Shown: piece by piece, positions 1 through 11,190 of the stretch | Layout: the number at the start of each line of letters is the position of its first letter | How positions within the stretch are numbered: position 1 is the stretch's first letter | Source of the DNA: Typhlomys cinereus | Lineage: Eukaryota; Chordata; Mammalia; Rodentia; Platacanthomyidae | Direction: 5' to 3' | NCBI GenBank assembly: GCA_023101885.1 | Contig: JALPQD010000016.1 | Location: 11,347,634-11,411,633, forward strand | DNA: 64,000 nt | Notes under the pieces: model-generated | The model's input: only the letters and a program-made list of their open reading frames with translations | What the model was told of the DNA's origin: nothing | Databases searched by the model: none | Program-made: the position numbers and the translations under genes

Positions 1-459
1 GGGGCACTGTCCACTAAAGATTGATTGACAAAGAAAACACCAAACTAAAAAATGCCCTATGCTTTCTGTTTTCATTGGGTCTGCTGTTCTCAACATCTAC
101 ATTCCTCACCCTAAACAATCCAACCAAATCACAATGGGATATTTGAAAAGTAGAGAAATATCTTGTGTGCTCACATTTATATTTAATTAAAAACATTATC
201 TTTTGTTTTACATGAAAATAAATTACTCCTTTAAAATGTTTGTCATATGTGAAAACCTGAAGTTTGGACTTTAAACTTAAAAGTTTGGAAAACATAAGGG
301 GAGGCAGGAAGAGAGGTCTTTAATGGAATCTAGATTTCACTGCAGGTTATTTTAGTGCACAGAGAAACAAAAGTCCTTTATTTCCTTTGACATTATGAGA
401 AAGGGGTACCCTCCGTGTTACACAAAACAAAATAGTTCCATGAAATACCAAGTGCTCTA

Positions 460-655
460 GGAACAATATGACTAGAGTTTGAACCCTGTCTCTTCTTAGA
501 TCATGGAGTATTATGAGATCATTAAGGCCACTGAACATATTTATGAGTGTAAAATGGAGCAATAATAGTTCCTTTCAAAGCTGTGATAATGTTAATGATA
601 TAAAGTATGCTATGAATTTTTCCAGTAGCAGGTACTAATTATTATTATCAAAACT
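460..655 (+). mobile_element. MIR SINE, plus strand, degraded
   Basis: The segment follows the MIR consensus in order: a B-box-like GAGTTTGAACCC at 474-485, a block ending GTGTAAAATGGAGCAATAATAG (TGTAAAATGGGGATAATAATAG in MIR), then the AT-rich 3' part ending near TTATTATTATCA. MIR is an ancient mammalian tRNA-derived SINE, so heavy divergence is expected. The identification is by eye. Confidence 0.7.
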
Positions 656-1057
656 GGGCCCTTCCCACCATTTTCCCCTCAAAGCCACTCATTACTATTC
701 ACCTCAGTCTTTGAATTCTACATCTACCATTTCAATAAGGAACTATTAGTGTAATCACCTAGTCTAATCTTAAGAATTCATAAGTTCTATGGTGTATAAA
801 GAAGATGGCAATAAAAACTCTTTTGGATCTTTGTTAGGGAAAAAGAGATAGGAAGGGTCAGAATTGAGGTCTGGAAGCTAAGATATAACCCTTACCACAG
901 ATTTATTGTGATTGAAGAATCTTATTTTTTTCAATGACAGTAATAACAGCCAGGAATTCTGTGCAACATAAACATTTATTGAATCTTTGTGAAGCTTGTG
1001 CAAGCATAAATCAGAAGGATACTTCCAAGATGGTTTATTACTCTTCATATTTTCAGA

Positions 1058-1168
1058 CAAAGGCTGAGTTTTGAAAGTGGAAGAAACTCAAACTTTCCCA
1101 AGGTCATACCACTAGCGTGCATTTTATGTGGAATTTAACCACCTGACCACATTCTACAAGCCACTCTT
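1058..1168 (-). mobile_element. MIR SINE fragment, minus strand
   Basis: The plus-strand text GAAGAAACTC...TTTCCCAAGGTCATACC resembles the reverse complement of the MIR core (GAGGAAACTGAGGC...TTGCCCAAGGTCACAC). It continues into a region matching the reversed tRNA-like part. It is short and diverged. Confidence 0.55.
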
Positions 1169-3469
1169 GTGTCTTCCTCTCTTAATATCATACTTTGTTA
1201 GCCAGGTATAGTATCATTACTTATGTGTAGGGAAAGTTCCATTCTACAATGTTGTCATAATATAAGCAGTATAGAAGCAAAGAAATGAGCTGCCCCCTAG
1301 AGATTCATATTGATATCCACACAACACAAAATCCTTATTTTAAATACGAAAACCTTTCCTCAGTCAAGCATGTTTGTAAAGAAGAGTGTGAAAGAAGTGA
1401 AAGAAGTCTCAAAGTGACTAATGACTCCCTCAGCTTCAATGCTGGATGCTGCAATTGATCCCTATGGAGATTTTGTCACTTGTGTCGTATTTAAAACTCT
1501 GGAATGACTAGGTACACGATGCCCTGTTAGGAGTACTCTTGCTAAATGAGTTTTACTGCACATAGACGATCTTAAAATGTTTTCTTCCATCTAGAGCAAC
1601 TTCTATTTCACATGAGAAAAAAAGAAAGAACCACATTTCCATCAAAATTATGAAAACGATAAGATCTTCAGAATTCGGGCAGTGTATTTTCAGGAATGGG
1701 AATTGTAAAATATTTATTCACCTTCGATAAACATATACACACCTTCACAGTGTGTATTGATTAATCATTTGAAATGAATCTCTTAGGCCTTCCAGTCTTT
1801 TCACTTAGTTTATTTCAACCTGCTCCGATGAACATGTTCATTAACAGGAGGGTGCATTAACATGAAGATTCTTTTCCAATCTTCAAAAACACTATTAGGA
1901 TAAATATATCTACTTAACTGATAATTGTAATCTCTGGGAAATTTTCTCAATAAGAAAAGCTTATTTGATGTGAGCATTTTATTCAAGAAGGCTTTTTATA
2001 TTATATAGTCATTTTTAAAGATTATCTCCTTTTTTTCTTACTTTGCAGTCTCACTCCTGAATTTACCCCAAATCTCCCTGGTCCTCTCTTTTTGTAAAAT
2101 TTATGGATATTAATGACAAGATGCCTTTCTTACATCATAGTCTAGTAGCTTTGCAAATTCTTCTTATGTGTCTTCCTGTCTTGATGAGGTCTATTTCTTT
2201 TCCCTGAGTTGAGTTCACTCTGTATAAAGAAGCTTTCCTTAGGTTTTCTTTCAGACTCAAGGAACTGAGCTCCTCTACACAATGTCTGTTATTTTTATTA
2301 TAACCTCTGGGACACTTTCTACTTTCCAATCTTCTAAAGACACAAAGATCACTCTTCCTTTTGTACTGTCTGGTCCATCACAGAGCTGGACTTCTGTTTT
2401 CTCACCAAATGCTGTGGTTGACTTGAATCATCACCATACATCTTCATAATCTCCTATCCTTCCTTAGCTTTGTTCTCTTTGATTGGGGAACTTGAAAGAC
2501 TTTCATTCCCCCATTTCAAAATCTCTTATCAGCCTAATAAACTCCTCCTATATATCCCCATTGTTCCTGCTATCTGAATCTGACTGGGATCTATTTTTCT
2601 GTGATCTTCTTGTGGCTTCTGAAAGCTCCAGATTTAGGCAACCAAATCAGTGGCTGTAGGGTAGAGAGGATCTTCAGTAGGCTTCCCAAGCCTGAGGCTC
2701 ATGGCTGTATTTAACACAGCACTTTCTGTGGTAAGCCACAGGAAGGAACTCAGTGAAGTTTTGTGATATGCACATGAACAGATAAAAAGAATATATAGAA
2801 AACAGCTTCTGAATTACTTGGCTATAATGATCTGAATTCTACTGAAGGAAAAAAAAAAGACAATGCACTTAATCATTCAGTTAGTAGTTCTTGGTTGCCT
2901 TGAACAACTTTCTGATCACCTCACTAGACATTAAAGATTGCACTACCATATACTTTGAGTTATTAATAGGTAAGAAAATCATTCACTTTTTAAATAATAG
3001 GGAAATAGATGTAACCCACAGGTGTGGTGACCATATAGTTTACTATTTAAATACTTTAGTAATAAATTACTGTATTTTAAGATCTCTAATGATAAAGCAA
3101 ACAGGTTGAATCTGCACTCACAGCAATCAATGTTTGTATGGCAGTACTGATAGACATTTCATCCTTCTAATCTAAGCATGTTGGCTGCTTCATAAGCTTA
3201 AGACAATCCTAACATCAGAGATAGGTCTCTAAGTGTTCCACTTGCCTATGATCTTAACACTTCACATTTTTCTTAAACAGTTGCTAATACTATGCCTATT
3301 TGTTGCAATTTGTTTGATTCATCCCTAAAGATGTCTCTAGATGAAGACATACCTCAGGTTGTGCTCCTTTTAAAACATCTTCCTTCAGCAATTTTAGGAA
3401 CAAAATGTGTTAGCCTCCTTAAGTTACTGAAGTTTGTAATGTATATATACACCTAAAGTGTGTGGATCC

Positions 3470-3471
<2 letters not shown>
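1169..3471. other. Intronic DNA, nothing recognised
   Basis: AT-rich sequence without a recognisable repeat or exon. The longest open frame is a minus-strand run of 64 codons at 2135-2329 with no family resemblance, judged a chance frame. Confidence 0.6.

Positions 3472-3511
<40 letters not shown>
3472..3511. repeat. (TG)n microsatellite
   Basis: A pure TG run of about 20 units, followed by a GCGCACATGCGTGCATATGTGC alternating purine-pyrimidine tail. Such tracts are typical of rodent introns and are prone to Z-DNA and length polymorphism. Confidence 0.95.
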
Positions 3512-3514
<3 letters not shown>

Positions 3515-4128
3515 ACATGCGTGCATATGTGCATGAGTACTTGAGAATGAACATATCTTAGGTAAGGACCTGATATCATCAGTTAGTAAGTTTTCTCTTT
3601 TGGCTGAAAAATAGATTCTATTTTCCCAGATATTTTGCTCATTATTACAAGCTAAATCTACTTTCTTCCAAAAAGAAATATAAAACTCTATTGTTTTGTA
3701 TAATGTTTTATCTGTCTTCCTCTGGAGAAAATTGTTAGTGAATATGTAGGTGGTTTATAAAATTTGTGACTGAAATGTCCACATATTTCTTTTCACATCT
3801 CCTTCCAAGTGGTCTACTTCTACTATGGGCCCTGAATCAACCATGGCATGCATTGTTTTGGTCTGTGAAATAACAGAAAATGATGGCTGGATATGTGTCC
3901 CTTTTCCTTATGCTTGGTAATTTTTACAAAACTATATCTAAATCATATCTGATACCCATACTAATCATGTGCATTGTCAAGTCAAGCTTGACCTTTTGGT
4001 TTAGTAGAACCAATCCAGATAAGAAGAGGTCAAATGAGTTACTCATGAGAAACAAAAAACCTTTTTTCTGACTACTTAATTTTGGATTAGTTCATTACAT
4101 AGAAAAGCTGCCTAATAAGGAAATGAGA

Positions 4129-4310
4129 TGGTTGGAAAGAGGGTTCAGCAGGTAAACATGTTTGTATGCAAACCTAGTGACCAAATTTGATACCTAGACA
4201 TGGTAGAAGGGGAAAATTAATTTCTGAAAGTTGTTCTATGAATTTCACACTTGATCTTGATTCTCTCTCTTTCATCTTTTACTAATACACAAAAATAAAT
4301 ATTTAAGATT
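4129..4310 (+). mobile_element. B2/B3-like tRNA-derived SINE, degraded
   Basis: The head GATGGTTGGAAAGAGGGTTCAGCAGGTAAAC is a diverged form of the rodent tRNA-derived head (GGCTGGAGAGATGGCTCAG...). It is followed by AGGGGAAAATTAATTTCTGAAAGTTG, like the B3 body, and an A-rich AAAAATAAAT end. Orientation is plus. The family call is by eye. Confidence 0.55.
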
Positions 4311-6137
4311 ACAAAATAAACCATTTCCTTAAAGCATGATTCCAATAATATCGAAACTAAATGATAAAATATGTGCTTTCAAGCCAGATGAAGCAGATGC
4401 TGTAAAGAAAGTGATGGAATGCTTAGCATTTTCTAGAAAGTCAGTTTTACTATAAAGACAGTGTTACAGTACTACAGTAAACTGGTAAAAGGGCGAATTG
4501 AGTTATAGGCTCTGAATAAGAGTAGTGAAATGCCTATTGTAAAAATAAAAACTTTCTCAGCAATTGATTTCAAGCTTTACTTTGTGTTTTCATTAGTACA
4601 GATGGGTTATGACAAGTACGGGCTCATGGTGACACCTCCACAGATACAGATAATGTGCTTTGATCTATTTCTCCTATTTACTTTCTTTCTCCACCTCCCA
4701 CATAGGCAATGCTTCTTTACAAAATCGTCATGAGGGTGAATGTGATCAAGTTGTCTTTTATGCATTTATGAAAATGTCACAGTGAAACTTATTATTTTGC
4801 ACAATTAATATGCACTCATGATAATATCATTATGAATTTGTGGACCTTGGGAAGATATTTTCCAGACAAAATATTGGAAGTGTTAATTGGCTTCTTGTAA
4901 TAAGGTACAAAAAAAGCAGAGATGAAATAAAACAAAACAATCACAAAAACGAAATATTTTAGAAGCATAATTTAATGGATTTAGAGTTTATGTTTTATTG
5001 GGTTAGAAACCCCAATTATTTTCTGTCAGTTATTACCTTTTCATGGCGTAAATGTTTCTCAAACTATGAACTGTCTAGAGAAGTGTGCAAAAAATGACCT
5101 ATGAGTAAAATGTACCTACCAGCCATTTTTATAAACATGGTTGTATAAAAGTAGAGCTTTATCCATGGATTTAACATATCATTTCCTTGATGCTCTGTTA
5201 CTAGAAAGGCAGAATGAAGGGACAATGGAGTTTTGAATTATTTTTTTCTAAATCTGTGTGAGAAAAGTTTTCCAGCCCTAGCAAATAATAAGATATAATT
5301 TTAAGTGTGGGCATTTTTTGTTAACATATCTAAAAAGTTAAATTGGCAGGACACTTTGATGTTGTTGTGCTGATACTATGTAAAAAATAACAGTAACTAG
5401 TGAGTAGTCCTTTGTCTGCCACATAGCTCTTCTTTATGGCTATTGCCTGAGAGATCAAAGTCTATTTATAAATATTGGTCTATACTGCACACAGGACTGG
5501 ATGAGGTTAACTACATATGCCTGAGTGGTCGGGGGAGGCTTGTATTGGGAATATAGTATTCTGTTCAAGCATATAGAGAATAGATAAACATTTTACTTAA
5601 CAGCACTCCCTGATCACAGAGACCCCTATTCTGTAAAATTAATTTGAAGTTCCTCAATTGTGAGTTCCTGGTTTTTTTCCTATTGTATCAGATAAATAGT
5701 CCCCTTAGAGCTCATGAAGATCTAGTCCCCTGAATGTTCGATCCCTTGGTTTCTTGGAATAAACTTAGGTCCATGCTGAAATGTATGTGTTCCTAAGTCA
5801 TCCTTTGGCTCTTGCACCCTGGAAATATTAGACATGACTACTGAGGACAAAGTGAGTGAAAAGTCCACAAGACAACTTCATAAAAGACAGAAAGATAAAT
5901 GAAGCATGATACACACAGGCAAAATTAAGGTCTATACTCTTTATAAATGTTTTTAAATATGCTGTTTATGAATTTAACTAAATGGTTTTAGCAACTACAC
6001 AATAGAGAACATCTGTAACTGGTCAGGCATCTCACACACTAAATTTGAATAATTTAGTAGGAAGCTAAGGAATAAGCAACAAACATAAATAAGAAATAAG
6101 AAATAGCAACAAATATACATCAGACTGATATATACAT

Positions 6138-6138
<1 letters not shown>
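4311..6138. other. Intronic DNA, nothing recognised
   Basis: AT-rich unique-looking sequence. The only structural note is a 19-mer at 5766-5784 that recurs exactly at 6179-6197 (see findings). Confidence 0.6.
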
Positions 6139-6180
<42 letters not shown>

Positions 6181-6193
6181 GGTCCATGCTGAA

Positions 6194-6230
<37 letters not shown>
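6139..6230. repeat. Inverted (CA)n / (TG)n microsatellite pair
   Basis: A CA run at 6139-6176 and a TG run at 6195-6230 are separated by about 18 unique bases. The two arms are complementary and could form a long hairpin. The spacer holds most of a 19-mer also found about 410 bp upstream. The TG arm is continuous with the tail of a minus-strand SINE. Confidence 0.95.
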
Positions 6231-6232
<2 letters not shown>

Positions 6233-6405
6233 GAGAGGGGGGAGGGAGAGAGAGGCAGATATGCCATGATGCATAGAGATGGATATGAGAACAGAACTTT
6301 ATTTGAAGTCAGTTCTGCCTCCTATCATGATCATTTTTGGGGCTGGAACTTAGGTTCTAGGTTTATGAACAGTTCCTTATCTGCTGATCCATCTCACCAG
6401 CCTTT
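6198..6405 (-). mobile_element. B2-like SINE, minus strand
   Basis: Read on the minus strand, the right end begins GGCTGGTGAGATGGATCAGCAGATAAGG, a diverged tRNA-derived rodent SINE head. The body runs leftwards into a (CA)n tail, seen as TG on the plus strand. Copies of the same general type occur near 10.2, 42.6, 47.8, 48.3 and 60.0 kb. Confidence 0.65.
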
Positions 6406-6960
6406 ATTATACTATTTCAAAAACATCAACTCAAACTTTCTAGTAAGATCGTAAATTACTTATTAAATAATGGGCTCAGATAAATGCCCATTTGGATCTG
6501 TCCTCATCTAAAAGCCATGATTCTTGTTTATATTCTCTCTGTATTTATGTATGCTTGCATGTACATATTTTAGAGTCATACCCTGTGCTGGTAGAGGGAA
6601 GTGGTAGTTATGAGTGCTCCTTGACAGTTGATATAGACACTGACAACGAAGTTGTCCACCTTTCTTCCAAAATCCCTTATTTAAAAGGCAATTAGAATGT
6701 GGAAGAAGTTCATTTACATAAAACAAAGTATTTGGCTTTTGAAGTTTTGATATGGTGTCCTACTAGTCACTTGGGTGTGAAGAAGCTTGGTTCTATCTGA
6801 GGAAATATAGAGATTTTATGTTTAGGATCTCTAATCTTGGTTTTTACTTCTGCTTCAATCACAGAGATTCATGTATTTGTGTCATATGACAATAAGTTGG
6901 AATACAGCAGGTAAAAAAACCCAAATTACATTATATACAGATACATAAATATCATGGGGA

Positions 6961-7270
6961 GGGCTAGGGAAATGGCTCAGTTGGTAAATTGCTTGCTGTG
7001 AAAGTATGGAGACATGGGTTTTTATCTCCAGATACAAAGAATCCCAGAACTGTGACAAATGTCTACAATCCCAGCCCTGGGGAAGTGGAGACAGTTGGTT
7101 CCCTGGAGTTCATCAACCAGTTTAGTCTAATTTGTGAGATGCAGGTTCAATGGAAAGAGCGTTCTCATTAAAAAAAAATGGTGAAGAATGATGAGGTAGA
7201 CATCAATATAAAACTGTGCCTTCCACTAACATATGCACATACACTAATCTATACACACAAGCACTGCAAG
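6961..7270 (+). mobile_element. B3-type (B2 superfamily) SINE, full-length but old
   Basis: Starts GGGCTAGGGAAATGGCTCAG with a recognisable A box (6973-6983). It continues through TACAATCCCAGCCCTGGGGAAGTGGAGACAG and TTCATCAACCAGTTTAGTCTAATTTGTGAG, which track the rodent B3 body, into an A-run, GCCTTCCACTAACATATGCACATACAC and a CA-rich tail. The B box is decayed, so transcription by polymerase III is unlikely. B3 relatives point to a mouse-like rodent. Confidence 0.75.
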
Positions 7271-10035
7271 CACTGGAGAGACAGAGAATTATCATAATGA
7301 AGCTCTTACTTTGTGCAATAAATAAACACTAACTTTGAAACAAATGCTTATGTGATAAACAAACATAATATGCTTATTTTTTAAAATTCCTAGAGTGAAT
7401 TTCAGACTTCTAGAGCCTGACAGCAGATATTTACCAAACATCTTCAAGGATAGATACTATAATGCCTAATTGTAGTAGTGTACAGTTGATACCCCAAATA
7501 TAGTAATACCATAATCAAAATGGAGACAGGCTATGATCTCAGCTCCCTTGCCTTCCTGCTCTCTAGCAGTATTGCAGGGAAGTCTTAGCTATGGAAATTT
7601 TCTTCAAGTTGGATATCCAACATTCTGTAATTGCCTAAGAAGCCTAAAGGTTTTATCTGAAATCACATTTCACCATGATCTGTCTTGAGGATTGGATGAA
7701 TGGAAGAAATTGTTTCATTTGGGCCACCTTTAGATGAAATCATGATAATTGGCTTATTGGACAATGAATTTTGGGATAGAGGGTCGCTATATTCCTGAAG
7801 CCATCCTCTGCGATAATACCTTTTTATATGTTATCACTGCCTCCTAGATTATAAACCACCACCCAGTTATAAGGCTCTGAATTAGATTAGGCATTATAAT
7901 TTACAAAACAGAAAATATCTAATCTTACAATGTAAAGCAATATGATGCTAGACTCAGAAAACTCAATGAAGATAGAATTTGAGTAAAGACTGAAGCAGCC
8001 TTTAGTATGATTTGCTTTAAATGATTTAGTATGCCTGAGATGTGTAGGCACTGAGATATTTGTAGATGTTTCAAAATGACCTGCTTTTCATGAGCATCAA
8101 AATTTTGATCTATCTGCAGAAAAAAATGGATTGATAGCTGCTATCAATTTTGATAGCAGATTCTGGATGTATAAAAAAAGTTTTCTTGCTGTAAAATTTT
8201 AGCTGCCTGTCACTTAAATTATAGTATGTCACATCTCACAATGACATATTGCAATGTAATGGAATGTAAGTCACACAATAGACAACTGCAATTCATAACA
8301 TTTGTAGCAGGAGAGCTTTCTTTCTTTGGAAACTTCCCAAGAGAAATGAAGAAATCCCTTCTCTGGGCTCATCCATAGCACTGTTGTTCCTGGCCTACCT
8401 GTGACATTTACCTGATTTCTTATTTACTCATCCTGACTTCCTTTTAAAACTGACCCACCTTTCCTTCTGTGTGTGATGGTGCTATCAATCAGGGCACTCC
8501 AGTGGACAGGAAAGACTTGGTTCAGGGCTGCTGTCAGCCAAAAAAGAAGATTTCGTGTGAATTAAAAGAATGATTCATCTTTGCAAAGCTGCAAATTTAT
8601 GAGATCAGGAGCTAATGATGACATTTTTCTGAAGACACGTTGTTGGGATCATAGTTTCTCAGTGAAGTTTTGGACTGGATTTCAGTGTCTATTCTTCCAT
8701 AGTTCAGGGAAATGCTCAGAGAACAGCTCTCATGATATAACAGCAGGACTAAGAGAAGTTCACAACTATAAACGCAGACAAATCTGTTGGGTAGTGTCTC
8801 AGCATTCTAGGCCACAGGTGGGCATTTTTTTTGAAGAAATGATATGAAACATGGATAAAACAAGATGCTTTACCCAATAAATAGAGTAAAGGGACTTCTA
8901 GCACTTTGTTGCTTTGAACAACTGTGGAGCAGGTGAGATCACAGCCAGAATGTAAGAGATTAGGACAACACCACATTACAAAAGCGCATCATTAATGGAC
9001 ATAGCACAAGTCAATTTAACTCTACACACTTCTGTTTAGCAAGAGAGGGGAATTTCTCTTTTGGGGAGGATTCTCTTTATGCTGCATATATCTATGGTAT
9101 GTCTATGACTTGCTAATTATATACTATACCCTCTCTAGCTTTCTCTGAGGGAACATGCTCAATTGAATCCATATTAAATGCTTTTACTCATTCAACAGAT
9201 TTTTTTACTTTTCTTTACTTGCTTTAATTCTACAGACCAGTTCTTGAAATGGAAAGTTTTTTGGCTCCCCCTCATAGCACTGCTATGAGTTAGGATTGCA
9301 TACATGTGTTCATTGTAAAGTAATACTAAGACCAAGATATATGAAAACTTTTCAGTGAAACAGTGAAGACCTATATTACAGGAAAGGGTTTCCTCAACTT
9401 TTTTTTATCATTTCTGTCATTTCTCAATGTTAACACTGTTTTCTGTAGTGATTTTAATGTAACAGAAACCTGTACCAGAAAAGAAATGTATGGGACTAAG
9501 AATAACAGTAGGTTTGTTGCTGTCTGGCATCTTACACTTTTCTAGTTTCTCTAATTTCTCTCTGCCTCATAACATTTTTCTTTCTTTATTCTCTTGACCC
9601 TCTAACTGAACACACTAATATACTCCATATACATCAATAGGCAAGAGCCCGAAGTAATATGAAGGTTTTTGCTTCCATCATTCTGACATCTAATGGACCC
9701 AAAGCAGCAAAGCTGTCAAAGACTCTGAAACTAGTCAGTGAATGGTGACTTCTTTCTGTTTGTCATTATAACTAGGCTTTGGGATTGGTTTTCTGTTTTA
9801 AACTGGGTAACTTACGAGGATTTACATGTTTCTTGACATCTTACTTTTTTACCATTTATCTTTGTACTTCTATACTCACACGTGGCAAAATTTAAGTCCT
9901 GTTAGTAAAGTTATATTTGTATGTTTGCTTATTTTGGGAAATCCTGATGCCATTTTATCCAGTTCTGAATCTTCCTGTTTGTTGAGTTTAGGTTATTGAA
10001 ATAGAGAATACACTGCAGGATATACGTTATTTTTT
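7271..10035. other. Intronic DNA, nothing recognised
   Basis: Mostly AT-rich single-copy-looking sequence. The plus-strand frame of 88 codons at 8581-8847 overlaps a minus-strand frame and resembles no known family. No splice-flanked cadherin-like exon is seen. Confidence 0.55.
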
Positions 10036-10039
10036 AAAT

Positions 10040-10372
10040 TTTTTAAGATTTAATTTTTTATTTTAATTTATTTTAATTATAATTTTAATATTCTTGCGAT
10101 CATGTCTGTGTATGTCGTGTATGTGTATATGTGTATCTGTGTGTATCAGAGGGCACTGTGTGTGCCTGTGGAAGCCCAAGGATGACTTCTTAGCTTACCT
10201 GGACTGTACTACCTCATATTTCCTTTGCTCTGGAGTTTCCCAGGCTCCTCCTTACAGGACAGAAGTCCTAGCCACTGCCATTTCCTCTTGGCATTTTTAC
10301 ATGGGATCTAGGATCTGACTCTGGAGCTTCTGCTTGCGAAGCAGAGGTTGAATCCTAGGGCCATTTCTTTGA
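10040..10372 (-). mobile_element. B2-like SINE, minus strand, older copy
   Basis: The plus strand shows an AT-rich tail, an imperfect TGTG tract, then CATGGGATCTAGGATCTGACTCTGGAGCTTCTGCTTGCGAAGCAGAGGTTGAATCC. This matches the younger copies at 47.9 and 48.4 kb (GGGGTCTAGGATCCGAACTCAGGACC...TGCAAGGCAGAGGCTTAACC). It is more diverged than those copies. Confidence 0.7.
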
Positions 10373-10674
10373 CTCTATTTTTGATACTTTCCAATCTATT
10401 CTTAGCTGTAGGCCACATCTGTTTTTTGTTTATTTGTTGTTCTTTCTTCTCATCAGTTTCCACTAACACAGATATTTAACCCACCGAGATAATTCAATAA
10501 ACATTTTTGAAATTATTATTGGTGCATATTTGTTGGACAAAATGATGTGCCCTAGTGTGAAATTTTTATTCATGAATATATATTTGGTCATTTTCAACTA
10601 CCTTTTGACTTCTCTTCCCAAATAGTTCCACTTCAACTTTCATTATAAACTACTTCTCAAAAGATGGATAATTG

Positions 10675-11190
10675 TTAATAAATGCATGAAAATGTTCAAT
10701 GTTGAGAAAACACAAATCAAAATTACACCTAGTGTCCATATCATCCAGTCAGAATCTTGACCATCAAAAAAAAAAAAAAAAAAAAACTCATCAGAACTGC
10801 TGCCTGTCAGGCTGTGAATCTAGGTTAAAGAACGCTTACACATTTTTTTTTTGAGAATGCAGACTACTGCAGTCATCATGAAATGCTACATATGGACCTT
10901 CCTCAAAAATCTAACAATAGTAACATATTATCACTCAGCTATAGAACTCTTGGATGTAGATAGCTGAAGGAATGTAACTCAGCATATAAAAGAGATAATA
11001 TACATGTTTATTGCAGCCCTCTTCATAACACACCATTTGAATCAACCTACATGTCCATCAGCAGATGATAAGCTAAATAAAATATGTATAGGAGAGTTTT
11101 TTCATTAATATAAAGAAATGTCATTTGTACGAAAATAGATGGATTTGGAAATCAGATATTTACTGAAATAATCCAGCCTCAAATAACTTT
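10675..11190 (+). mobile_element. LINE-1 ORF2 3'-end fragment, plus strand, inactive
   Basis: The order of blocks follows the mammalian L1 ORF2 end: ATGCATGAAAATGTTCAATG, CAAATCAAAATTACACCTAG, GTCAGGCTGTGAATCTAGG, GGACCTTCCTCAAAAATCTAAC, ATATAAAAGAGATAATATAC, TTTATTGCAGCCCTCTTCATAAC, TACATGTCCATCAGCAGATGATAAGC, GTCATTTGTACGAAAATAGATGGA and AATAATCCAGCCTCA. It is interrupted by an A run of about 21 (near 10766-10786), many stops and indels. It is an old, 5'-truncated copy. Confidence 0.85.

Noticed and set aside
5995..6454. Overlapping frames of His-Thr and Cys-Val repeats
   Set aside because: They translate the (CA)n/(TG)n tracts and SINE; the same artefact occurs at 34442-34696, 38147-38373, 42498-42807 and 48026-48519.
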